44,485 nucleotides of DNA from an uncultured Neglectibacter sp. (GTDB lineage Bacteria > Bacillota > Clostridia > Oscillospirales > Acutalibacteraceae): positions 1-44,485 of the forward strand of contig CANSKS010000020.1 of assembly GCA_947647615.1 (NCBI GenBank). The letters are read 5' to 3'. A program made the translations under genes and the position numbers. The notes beneath the pieces were generated by a model that saw only the letters and a list, made by a program, of their open reading frames with translations, was not told the DNA's origin and did no database searches. Each line of letters begins with the position of its first letter. Within the stretch, counting starts at the first letter, position 1. This document shows, in pieces, positions 17,025-23,692 of the stretch.

Positions 17025-18296
17025 GTGAAAAAGTGTTCGAAAAAGAGGATAGTGGGCAGCCTTTTGACGCTGCTTTTTGGCTTTTTTATTTTTCCTCTTC
17101 ACACGGCTGCCCAGATTCAGGGGCCGGAGAGTCCTCGAAAAGAAAAGGAGATTTTTTGCAGCAGAGAGGTGACAGTACAGGAAGATTCTGAGACCAGGGC
17201 CTTCCAGATAAAGCTTTGTATGTGGGATGAGAGGGTAGAAAAGGCGTGGGAGGCGGGTACCTGCAGCGCGGTGGTGCCTCATTACGAAAAGGCCGGGGAA
17301 ATGGCTTTGACGGTGTACCAGGACCTGGATCCGAGATTTTGGATATCGCCTGTGGAAAGAAAACGCATAAAAGATTCCGGAGGAAACTGGGAGCAGCGCG
17401 AAAACGATGGATTCCAGGTGTTTTGGGAATTTTCTTTGCCCGGTTCCGGCCTTTGGGAAGTTTCTTTTACGGTACATGCTCAAAACGATTTTTTAGGCGG
17501 CAATGAAATTCTGTTGGATGGCGAGGAAAGCGGTGTTTACCGGCAGAACAGAAGGGTGCTGGAATTTTCTCCGGCCAAGCTCAATGTCCCTTTAGCCTTC
17601 CGGCTTACCGATTTGAACTTGAAACTCTTTTTGGGTGAAAGGCTCCCCAAAAGGATTGGGGGAGAAGATTTGGAAACTGCCATGTTGGGCGGGCTTCCAA
17701 ATTGGTATGGAAAAGGAGAAACAGGAAAACTTACCTTGCTTTGGCGTAAGGAAGGAGGAGCGCTCATAGGTTCTGCGGAACAATTGCTGGAGACGAGACC
17801 CAAAGGCTACAGGCGATATTTGTTTATCGCCTCGTATTCTCCCGAAAAAAGCGGAAAGGGAGGAATTGGCCCGGCTGTGACAGAACAGGAGGCTTTTTCC
17901 ATACTTACGGTGGACATCGTCCAGGGCAGTCTCATTTTGCGTGCAGTGACCGAAAGCGAAAAGCTTTGCTCGCCTCTGTTTTTATTGGAGGGGGAAGGCC
18001 TTTCCCTTTATAGCGCCGGGAAAAAGGAAAGAAAAGGGGAAAAAACTGTTTTTCATGCGGCGTTTACAGGGCTTCCTTATGGAAAATACCGGGTGAGTCA
18101 AATAAATCCCTCCTATGAAGAGGTGGCGGAAGAGTATTGGGTAGGCGCCCACCCGGAAAACGATACCTTGACGCTGGAACGGAATGCCCCGGAGATTTGG
18201 CTGGAGCTTTCTGCTGGGGAAGAAAAAGAAGGGCTTTTTCAAAGCGCAGCGGTTGGGGAAACCTTTCGGGTCTCTCCCTTGGGAGAAGACCATTGA
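17025..18296 (+). CDS. Secreted surface protein of unknown function, first gene of a SipW/TasA-like operon
   Basis: I do not recognise the whole protein. It is 423 residues with a classical signal peptide (basic MKKCSKKR, hydrophobic 9-25, likely cleavage after HTAA at 29). The middle contains AQNDFLGGNEILLDGEESGV at about 153-172, then LEFSPAKLNVPL. This resembles the DxxGGN...SGVY...NVP pattern seen in stalk domains of large clostridial surface adhesins. The last 100 residues (KYRVSQINPSYEEVAEEYWV) look like a small beta-sandwich. There is no LPXTG motif or C-terminal anchor. The start is GTG, ten bases after AAAAGGAGA. Its stop overlaps the start of the signal peptidase gene by four bases, so the products are probably made together. 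Confidence 0.7.
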   Translation: MKKCSKKRIVGSLLTLLFGFFIFPLHTAAQIQGPESPRKEKEIFCSREVTVQEDSETRAFQIKLCMWDERVEKAWEAGTCSAVVPHYEKAGEMALTVYQDLDPRFWISPVERKRIKDSGGNWEQRENDGFQVFWEFSLPGSGLWEVSFTVHAQNDFLGGNEILLDGEESGVYRQNRRVLEFSPAKLNVPLAFRLTDLNLKLFLGERLPKRIGGEDLETAMLGGLPNWYGKGETGKLTLLWRKEGGALIGSAEQLLETRPKGYRRYLFIASYSPEKSGKGGIGPAVTEQEAFSILTVDIVQGSLILRAVTESEKLCSPLFLLEGEGLSLYSAGKKERKGEKTVFHAAFTGLPYGKYRVSQINPSYEEVAEEYWVGAHPENDTLTLERNAPEIWLELSAGEEKEGLFQSAAVGETFRVSPLGEDH

Positions 18297-18802
18297 GAAG
18301 AAGAAAGACCAGGGTATGGCTTGAATTCTTGCTGACAGTTTTCCTGGGTGCAATAGCTTTTCTGTTTGTAGCGCCCCGCCTTTTTGGCATGGAGATCTAC
18401 GCGGTGGCCAGCGGCAGCATGGAGCCTACTTATCCTGTGGGATCTTTGATTTTCATTCGGAAAGCTGCGCCTGGGGAGATAGCGGCGGGAGACTGTATCA
18501 CCTATTCTCTTGGAAAAGGCACCATCACCCACCGGGTAATGGCTGTAGACGAAAAGCAGCATTTGTTTTTTACAAAAGGAGATGCCAACCAACAGCAGGA
18601 CCGGCCGGTGGAGTTCCCGCAGCTCTTGGGAAAAGCGGGGAAAATTTCTATCCCCTATTTGGGATACTTGGTCATAGGTCTAAAAAGTATGGGCCCGTGG
18701 GGGCTGGCCGGATTATTGGGGCTGGTGCTGCTGGCCATGATCTTTTGGAATTTTTCTATGCTGCGAAGGCTAAGGAGGCGTAAAAAATATGAAGAGGAAT
18801 AG
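18293..18802 (+). CDS. sipW: SipW-type (ER-like) signal peptidase I
   Basis: This 169-residue membrane protease has one transmembrane segment near the N-terminus (about 9-31) and another near the C-terminus (about 128-152). The catalytic serine is S42 in ASGSMEPTYPVGS. In place of the lysine of ordinary bacterial signal peptidases there is H80 (THRVM), and D97 (FTKGDAN) completes the archaeal/ER-type Ser-His-Asp pattern. The start is TTG overlapping the upstream stop (TTGA). The frame is open further upstream, but that part is antiparallel noise within the previous gene. SipW enzymes process TasA/TapA-like fibre proteins; a candidate substrate is encoded next, overlapping by 14 bases. Confidence 0.85.
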   Translation: MRRRKTRVWLEFLLTVFLGAIAFLFVAPRLFGMEIYAVASGSMEPTYPVGSLIFIRKAAPGEIAAGDCITYSLGKGTITHRVMAVDEKQHLFFTKGDANQQQDRPVEFPQLLGKAGKISIPYLGYLVIGLKSMGPWGLAGLLGLVLLAMIFWNFSMLRRLRRRKKYEEE

Positions 18803-19382
18803 AGTGCGGCCTATTTTGGCATTGCTTGCCGCATTATTGGGACTGGTTTCCTTATCTGGCCTCACCTTTTCCCGGATGCAGGAAAAACCGGGAAATGCAG
18901 AGGCAGACGAAGTGCTACAGGTAGAGCTTCATTGGGAGGGCCAGGAAAAAGCGGGAAGCATCCCGGTCTTAGGAAAACAATCTGTGGTTTCCAGGCGGTT
19001 ATACGTGGAGAATACCGGGGACCTTCCCTGCTATGTGCGAATAAAGCTGCACATCCCTGAGATGGGAGATGCCAGCATTTTTGAATTGGGAGAGCTTTCT
19101 GGGGAAGATTTTTTTCCGAAGGAGGGGCAGGCCTCGGCTGCAAAAGAATATTGGGAGAAGAAGGGGGAGTACTTCTATTACCGGAATGTACAGACTCAAA
19201 ACCTTTTGCAGCCCGGCGGCAGAACAAGGCCTGTGTTTTCGGCACTTCGGGTAACACCGAGCTTGAGAGAAATGCCCGCCTCCCAAATGGAGCTAGAAGT
19301 TACAGCATGGGCACAGGCGGCGAAGCCGGAAGCCGGATTGGACGAATGCCAGATTTGGGACAGAAAAGTCCCACAGGCATAA
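18789..19382 (+). CDS. TasA/camelysin-like secreted protein, probable SipW substrate
   Basis: This 197-residue protein begins with MKRNRVRPILALLAALLGLV and the SGLTFSRM boundary typical of SipW-type signals, where an aromatic residue follows the hydrophobic stretch. The mature part has RLYVENTGDLPCYVRIKL and EYFYYRNVQTQNLLQPGGRT, matching the spaced beta-strand segments of TasA/camelysin-like proteins, which form extracellular fibres in Bacillus. It is much shorter than TasA itself. The ATG follows AAGGAGG and lies inside the 3' end of the signal peptidase gene. The assignment to the family is by motif and context; fibre formation is inference. Confidence 0.7.
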   Translation: MKRNRVRPILALLAALLGLVSLSGLTFSRMQEKPGNAEADEVLQVELHWEGQEKAGSIPVLGKQSVVSRRLYVENTGDLPCYVRIKLHIPEMGDASIFELGELSGEDFFPKEGQASAAKEYWEKKGEYFYYRNVQTQNLLQPGGRTRPVFSALRVTPSLREMPASQMELEVTAWAQAAKPEAGLDECQIWDRKVPQA

Positions 19383-19391
19383 ACCTGTGGG
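19361..19391 (-). terminator. Hairpin spanning the end of the TasA-like gene
   Basis: CCCACAGG (19370-19377) and CCTGTGGG (19384-19391) form a perfect 8-bp stem around the stop codon of the TasA-like gene. Read on the minus strand it is followed by ACTTTTCTG, so it is the more convincing terminator for the PAP2-like gene coming from the right. The plus strand has no T-run. Confidence 0.55.
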
Positions 19392-19423
19392 AGAAGGGGC
19401 GATAGAGACCCTCTTTAGTTTAA

Positions 19424-19912
19424 TCAGCCGAAAAAGGAGGTGCGGACCAAATGGCTGATAATGGCCACTGTAAACCCCAGCAATGCCCCACAAATCACCT
19501 CGATCACTCGATGGCCCAAAGACTCGTTAAGCTGAGGAATCAGCTCATGCAGGTTTTCTCTCCTTTCGTCGTCATCGGCTTTTTCCAAGTAGGCTACAAT
19601 ATGGTTAATAGCCTTCGCGTGAAGTCCGGCGGCCCAGCGGACCCCTGTGGCGTCGTACATCACAATGAGAGCCAAAACAAAAGAAAGTGCGAAAATAGGG
19701 GAATTAAAGCCATAAAGGTAGTAGGAGCTGAGCAATACAGAACAGGTTACCGCAGAATGTGAACTTGGCATACCGCCGGCGCCGGCCAACCGCCGCCGGT
19801 TTAATTTTTTGTGTTTAATGGTATCCAGCGCGGTCTTGATCAATTGGGCACTGAGCCAGGCAATCACACTGACATTGACGAGATCATTGGAAAAAAGGAA
19901 GGAAAAATCCAT
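19424..19912 (-). CDS. Divergent PAP2-family membrane protein (YuiD/DUF212 type)
   Basis: This 162-residue protein has about four hydrophobic segments. It keeps the PAP2 phosphatase core GAGGMPSSHSAVTCSV and the late LNESLGHRVIEVICGALLG, with the conserved histidines in both. This is the pattern of the small 'divergent PAP2' proteins (B. subtilis YuiD), whose substrate is not established; lipid or prenyl-phosphate dephosphorylation is a guess from the superfamily. The ATG is preceded by AAAAGGCGGG. It is monocistronic and convergent with the TasA-like gene. Confidence 0.85.
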   Translation of the reverse strand: MDFSFLFSNDLVNVSVIAWLSAQLIKTALDTIKHKKLNRRRLAGAGGMPSSHSAVTCSVLLSSYYLYGFNSPIFALSFVLALIVMYDATGVRWAAGLHAKAINHIVAYLEKADDDERRENLHELIPQLNESLGHRVIEVICGALLGFTVAIISHLVRTSFFG

Positions 19913-20134
19913 ATGCAGCCCGCCTTTTCTTTTTTATACTACAAAATTCTTAACTAAATTGTAAACGGAATTTATAAAACTGTCAATGAAATTTGAAAAA
20001 AGGGCGTAAAATATTTAAGTTTCATGGTTTCCTGTCTTGATTCAGTAAAGGGAATATGTTAAACTCTTTTTGTTTTTCCGGCCCGAAAGGCCTGGAATAA
20101 GGGAATATAATATAGGTGTGGGGAAGGGATTTTT

Positions 20135-20292
20135 ATGCAGAAGCTTACAAGGGAACGCGATGTTTCCATCGATTTCCTAAAGGCCCTTGCTTTTTCACAA
20201 TTCCTGTGGTAGTGGCGTGCAATTTATTGATCAGTTGTTTGGTTTATTGGATCTTTTGCCATATCCCGCTGGCAAAAAGCTATTTGGTTTAG
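20135..20292 (+). pseudogene. Internally deleted acyltransferase 3 (OafA-like) pseudogene
   Basis: An ATG at 20135 (preceded by GGGGAAGGG) opens with TRERDVSIDFLKALAF, the N-terminal signature of acyltransferase family 3. After about 20 codons the frame hits TAG (20210-20212). In another frame the DNA then reads IPVVVACNLLISCLVYWIFC and HIPLAKSYLV followed by a stop at 20290, which looks like the last transmembrane helix of the same family. Some 280-300 codons of a normal gene of about 340 are missing and the two ends are joined out of frame near 20190-20200. A TATAAT upstream (20107-20112) suggests the old promoter. The flanks 19913-20134 and 20293-20341 hold no gene. Confidence 0.7.
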
Positions 20293-20341
20293 AACTTTTT
20301 GGAGTCCAACAATTTTTTCGGTTCCGCCTGGGCTCGCATGC

Positions 20342-20370
20342 TTGAAACCGGAAAAAACCTGTGATAAAAT
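20342..20370 (+). promoter_or_regulatory. Promoter of the queH operon
   Basis: TTGAAA (20342-20347), 17 bp, extended -10 TGA-TAAAAT (hexamer 20365-20370). Overlapping it, TTTTTTCGGTT (starting near 20309) can pair with AACCGGAAAAAA (around 20346-20357), perhaps the old terminator of the deleted acyltransferase gene or an operator. Confidence 0.75.
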
Positions 20371-20414
20371 ATTTGGGAATATAAAGTGTTGTAAGACAAA
20401 GGGGAGAGACCAGC

Positions 20415-21068
20415 TTGCAGCCCAACAGAAATTACGCCAAGGAATTAGACCAAATTTTGGCAGCCCTGCCGAAGCGGCAGCCCTCTAGGCTGTTGCTTCA
20501 TGCTTGCTGCGCCCCTTGCTCCAGCTATGTGCTGGAGTTTCTTTCCCCGTATTTTTCCATTGACTTGCTCTATTATAACCCCAATATTTCTCCAAAAGAA
20601 GAGTTCGAAAAAAGAAGGGATGAATTGGAGCGGCTGGTAAAAGCAATGCCGCTGAAAGGCCGAGTGACCTTACTTTCAGCAAAACATGAGGGAGAGGCCT
20701 TTTTGGAGGTGGCCCATGGCCTGGAAGAGGAACCCGAAGGGGGGGCCAGGTGCTTTAAGTGCTACCGGCTTCGGCTGGAGGCGGCGGCGCGGGTGGCAAA
20801 AGCCCGTGCCTGCGATTACTTCACCACGACCCTTTCTATAAGCCCATTAAAAAATGCGGCGGCGCTCAACCAAATCGGGGAAGAGGTAGGGGAAAAATGG
20901 GGCGTGCCTTATTTGCCTTCCGATTTCAAAAAGAAAAACGGGTATAAAAGGTCTCTGGAATTGTCTAAAGAATACGGCCTTTACCGCCAGGATTACTGCG
21001 GCTGTGTTTATTCCAAGGAAGAGAGCCGCCGGAGAAAGGAAGCAAAACAAAATGCCAGTGATTCATAA
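20415..21068 (+). CDS. queH: Epoxyqueuosine reductase QueH
   Basis: This 217-residue cytoplasmic iron-sulfur enzyme catalyses the last step of queuosine synthesis in tRNA, reduction of epoxyqueuosine, in organisms lacking QueG. It shows the QueH (formerly DUF208) cysteines: LLLHACCAPCSSYVLEF with C31, C32 and C35, then ARCFKCYRLRLE and YRQDYCGCVYS, plus the family segments YYNPNISPKEEFEKR and TTTLSISPLKN. The start is TTG at 20415 with GGGGAGAG seven bases upstream; no usable ATG lies near. It is first in a four-gene operon, overlapping the amidohydrolase by 17 bases. A riboswitch-controlled queuosine-precursor transporter (queT) lies 9 kb away. Confidence 0.93.
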   Translation: MQPNRNYAKELDQILAALPKRQPSRLLLHACCAPCSSYVLEFLSPYFSIDLLYYNPNISPKEEFEKRRDELERLVKAMPLKGRVTLLSAKHEGEAFLEVAHGLEEEPEGGARCFKCYRLRLEAAARVAKARACDYFTTTLSISPLKNAAALNQIGEEVGEKWGVPYLPSDFKKKNGYKRSLELSKEYGLYRQDYCGCVYSKEESRRRKEAKQNASDS

Positions 21069-21876
21069 CGGGATCTCTTATTTTGCAGCGGATGCCCACG
21101 CCCATATTTACCCGGGGAAAATAGCAGAAAAGGCTACCGCTTCTGTAGGAGATTTCTATGATATTAAAATGCAGAACGTAGGGTTGCCCCATGTGTTGGC
21201 AGAGCAGGGGGGAAAAGCAGGGATCGATCGCTTTTTGGTGTGCTCTGTAGCTACAAAAGTAGAGCAGGTGCGCTCTATAAACGAGTTTATAGAAAAGAAA
21301 TGCAAAGAATACCCCCAGTTTGTGGGTTTAGCTGCCTGGCACCAGGATGTGAAAGATATTGGTGCCGAAATGGACGATATTCAAAAACGTGGCCTGGTGG
21401 GCATTAAGCTTCACCCCGATTTTCAAAAATTTCATATCGACGACGAGGCCATGCTGCCTGTATATGAGGAGGCCAACCGCCGGGGCCTCCCGGTGCTGTT
21501 TCATACCGGGGATTGCAGAATGGATTACTCTTCTCCAAAAAGACTTCAGCACATTTTGCAAAAGCTGCCGGATTTCACCTGCATTGCTGCCCATTTCGGC
21601 GGGTACAGCGAATGGGAAACGGCCCGCCGGGAGCTGCGGGGAACGAATGTGTATGTCGATACTTCCAGTTCCCTTTTTCAAATCACGCCGGAAGAGGCCA
21701 GGGAAAGCATTTCCCATTTTGGCGTGGACCGCACCATGTTCGGTACAGATTTTCCCATGTGGCAGCCAGAGGAGGAACTGCGCCGCTTTTTTGCTTTAGG
21801 GCTCACGGAGGAGGAAAATCGGAAAATCCTCTGGGAGAATTTTGCCCGCTTGTTCCATTTGGAGTCAATTTTATGA
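21052..21876 (+). CDS. Amidohydrolase family 2 (TIM-barrel metal-dependent hydrolase)
   Basis: This 274-residue cytoplasmic protein carries metal-binding HxH (H16, H18 in DAHAHIYPG), GIKLHPDFQ, FHTGD, AAHFGGYSEWE and GTDFPMWQP, the order expected for amidohydrolase_2 enzymes. These can be hydrolases or decarboxylases acting on carboxylate-bearing substrates; the substrate here is unknown. The ATG at 21052 follows AGAAAGGAAG and lies inside the 3' end of queH, and the frame upstream of it belongs to queH territory. Its stop overlaps the ATG of the next gene (ATGA), so expression is coupled to queH and to the two uncharacterised genes after it. Confidence 0.87.
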   Translation: MPVIHNGISYFAADAHAHIYPGKIAEKATASVGDFYDIKMQNVGLPHVLAEQGGKAGIDRFLVCSVATKVEQVRSINEFIEKKCKEYPQFVGLAAWHQDVKDIGAEMDDIQKRGLVGIKLHPDFQKFHIDDEAMLPVYEEANRRGLPVLFHTGDCRMDYSSPKRLQHILQKLPDFTCIAAHFGGYSEWETARRELRGTNVYVDTSSSLFQITPEEARESISHFGVDRTMFGTDFPMWQPEEELRRFFALGLTEEENRKILWENFARLFHLESIL

Positions 21877-22628
21877 GGGGGAACCCTTCCCGGTTTCTGG
21901 AAGCCTGCCGGAGATCTATGGCGGAGCTGCCGGAACGAAAGGGCGTTGGTACCTTGGGAGAAAGGACGCTCCACGCGGTGCTGAAAGATTATTTTGAGCC
22001 AAACCGGGAGAACCAGGAGATCAAGGTAGGGCCTTATGTGGCAGATATTTATGGCTCCCAGGGGATCATAGAAATCCAAACGAGAGATTTTAATAAGCTT
22101 CGCAAAAAGCTGGAGCTTTTTTTGCAGGTAGCCCCCGTTACGGTGGTATATCCGGTCGCTGCCAGAAAATGGCTCATTTGGTTGGAAGAAGACGGTGCTG
22201 CCTCGACTCGGAGGAAGAGCCCCAAAAATGCCGGTCCCTGGGAGGTGCTTCGGGAGTTGTACCGCATCAAACCGTTTTTGAAGGCGCCCGCTCTGCGATT
22301 TTGTGTTGTAGGGCTTGAACTGGAGGAATACCGCTTGAAAAACGGGTGGGGAAACGGGGGAAAGCGGGGCTCTACTCGTTTTGACCGCATCCCGGTTTCT
22401 CTGCTGGAAGAGGTTTGGCTGGAATGCCCGGAAGATTACCAAAGGCTTATTCCAAAGGGGCTTTCAGAGGTCTTTACCGCAAAAGAGTTTTCTAAAGCCG
22501 CTTCCCTTTCTTCCGCCGGAGGCACCGTAGCCATGAATGTTCTTTTTGAAACGGGCGCTGTGTGCCGGGTGGGAAAGCAGGGGAACTCTTACCTTTACAA
22601 ACGAGAGGAGAAAAGCGGAGAGCCATGA
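21873..22628 (+). CDS. Uncharacterised protein with PD-(D/E)XK nuclease-like motif
   Basis: I do not recognise a named family. The 251-residue protein is soluble and basic. Residues 30-70 read E30, D58 (VADIYG), then E67 and Q69 (IIEIQT): an E...D...E-x-Q arrangement spaced like the metal site of PD-(D/E)XK nucleases such as archaeal Holliday-junction resolvases, with glutamine in place of the usual lysine. A strand-rich middle (TVVYPVAARKWLIWLEEDG) follows, then a C-terminal part that could be a winged helix (FTAKEFSKAASLSSAGGTVA). Its ATG overlaps the amidohydrolase stop, and its own stop overlaps the DUF1848 start. Nuclease activity is inference. Confidence 0.6.
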   Translation: MRGNPSRFLEACRRSMAELPERKGVGTLGERTLHAVLKDYFEPNRENQEIKVGPYVADIYGSQGIIEIQTRDFNKLRKKLELFLQVAPVTVVYPVAARKWLIWLEEDGAASTRRKSPKNAGPWEVLRELYRIKPFLKAPALRFCVVGLELEEYRLKNGWGNGGKRGSTRFDRIPVSLLEEVWLECPEDYQRLIPKGLSEVFTAKEFSKAASLSSAGGTVAMNVLFETGAVCRVGKQGNSYLYKREEKSGEP

Positions 22629-23566
22629 TTTTAAATACAGGCAGCCGTACTGATATCCCCGCTTATTATAGCTCGTGGTTTTACAACCGGGTGAAGGCGG
22701 GGTCCGTTTTGGCTCGCAACCCTTATTTCCCCAGTAAACTTCTGCGCTACCGCCTGGACCCGGAGGTGGTGGATATCCTTTGCTTTTGCACCAAAAACCC
22801 GACGCCCATGCTGCCCCGGTTAGAAGAGCTTTGCGCCTTCCGGCAGTGCTGGTATGTGACCATTACCCCCTACGGCAAGGATGTCGAGCCTTTTGTGCCT
22901 GAAAAGGGCCGGGTAATGGCCGCTTTAAAAGAGCTTTCGCGGCGGGTAGGGCGCCGGGCGGTCTTTTGGCGGTACGACCCTGTTTTCCTTTCGGAACAAT
23001 ATCCGATGCAGTTCCACCGGGAGGCCTTTGCCAAAATGGCGGAAAGCCTGGGCGGGTATATCAATTCCTGCGTTGTGAGCTTTCTTGACCTTTACGAGAA
23101 AACCAAAAAAAATTTTCCCGACGGTCGGGAAGTAAGCCAGGAAGCCCAAGAGGCCCTGGCTGGTTTTTTTGCGGAAACCGGACGCCGCTATGGCTTTTCT
23201 GTGCGCACCTGCTGTGAAAGGGAAAGCTTGAAAAAATTTGGCATAGATACCTCCGGCTGTATGACGAAGGAGGTGCTGGAGGAGGCCACGGGCTGCAGGT
23301 TGGAGGTCCCGGGGAAAAAGAGATCTCCCCGGGCGGAATGTAACTGCCTGCTGGGAAACGACATTGGAGCCTACAACACCTGCGGGCACGGCTGTCTTTA
23401 TTGCTACGCGAACTACAGCGCTCAGGCAGTGGAGAAAAACAGGAGGCTCCACCATCCCGACTCCCCTTTGCTGGTGGGCTGGCCCCTTCCGGGGGAAGAG
23501 GTGACGGAGGCGAAGCAAGTTTCCTATTTGAGCCCAGGGCCTGCTTTTAAACAGCTGCATTTTTGA
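22625..23566 (+). CDS. DUF1848 protein with C-terminal CX3CX2C motif
   Basis: This 313-residue protein of unknown function matches DUF1848: NTGSRTDIPAYYSSWFYNRV at the start, CFCTKNPTPMLPRL, TPYGKDVEPFVPEK and WRYDPVFLSEQY. Near the end it has AECNCLLGNDIGAYNTCGHG followed by CLYCYANYSA. C253, C257 and C260 form CX3CX2C, the spacing of a radical-SAM iron-sulfur cluster, here at the C-terminal end instead of the usual N-terminal position; CNC just before adds two further cysteines. Function cannot be stated. The ATG overlaps the stop of the nuclease-like gene (ATGA). It closes the queH operon. Confidence 0.85.
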   Translation: MILNTGSRTDIPAYYSSWFYNRVKAGSVLARNPYFPSKLLRYRLDPEVVDILCFCTKNPTPMLPRLEELCAFRQCWYVTITPYGKDVEPFVPEKGRVMAALKELSRRVGRRAVFWRYDPVFLSEQYPMQFHREAFAKMAESLGGYINSCVVSFLDLYEKTKKNFPDGREVSQEAQEALAGFFAETGRRYGFSVRTCCERESLKKFGIDTSGCMTKEVLEEATGCRLEVPGKKRSPRAECNCLLGNDIGAYNTCGHGCLYCYANYSAQAVEKNRRLHHPDSPLLVGWPLPGEEVTEAKQVSYLSPGPAFKQLHF

Positions 23567-23602
23567 CCGTTAAAACCTATTGAGCTGATTATATATTTTT
23601 GG

Positions 23603-23631
23603 TTGTAACCTGGAAATAAATATGGTAAAAT
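23603..23631 (+). promoter_or_regulatory. Promoter of the GH3 glucosidase gene
   Basis: TTGTAA (23603-23608), 17 bp, extended -10 TGG-TAAAAT (hexamer 23626-23631), about 60 bp before the start codon. Confidence 0.7.
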
Positions 23632-23692
23632 AGGCTATAGACACAGCAACGGAGCAAGATCAAGCTCTGGAAAAGAGAAAGGCGGTAAGAAT

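Noticed and set aside
20135-20212. Small intact gene of 25 codons
   Set aside because: Its sequence is the N-terminal signature of a much larger acyltransferase, with the matching C-terminus nearby in another frame, so a pseudogene explains it better.
22925-23560. 211-codon minus-strand open frame opposite DUF1848
   Set aside because: Antisense shadow without start signal; the plus-strand protein is recognisable along its whole length.
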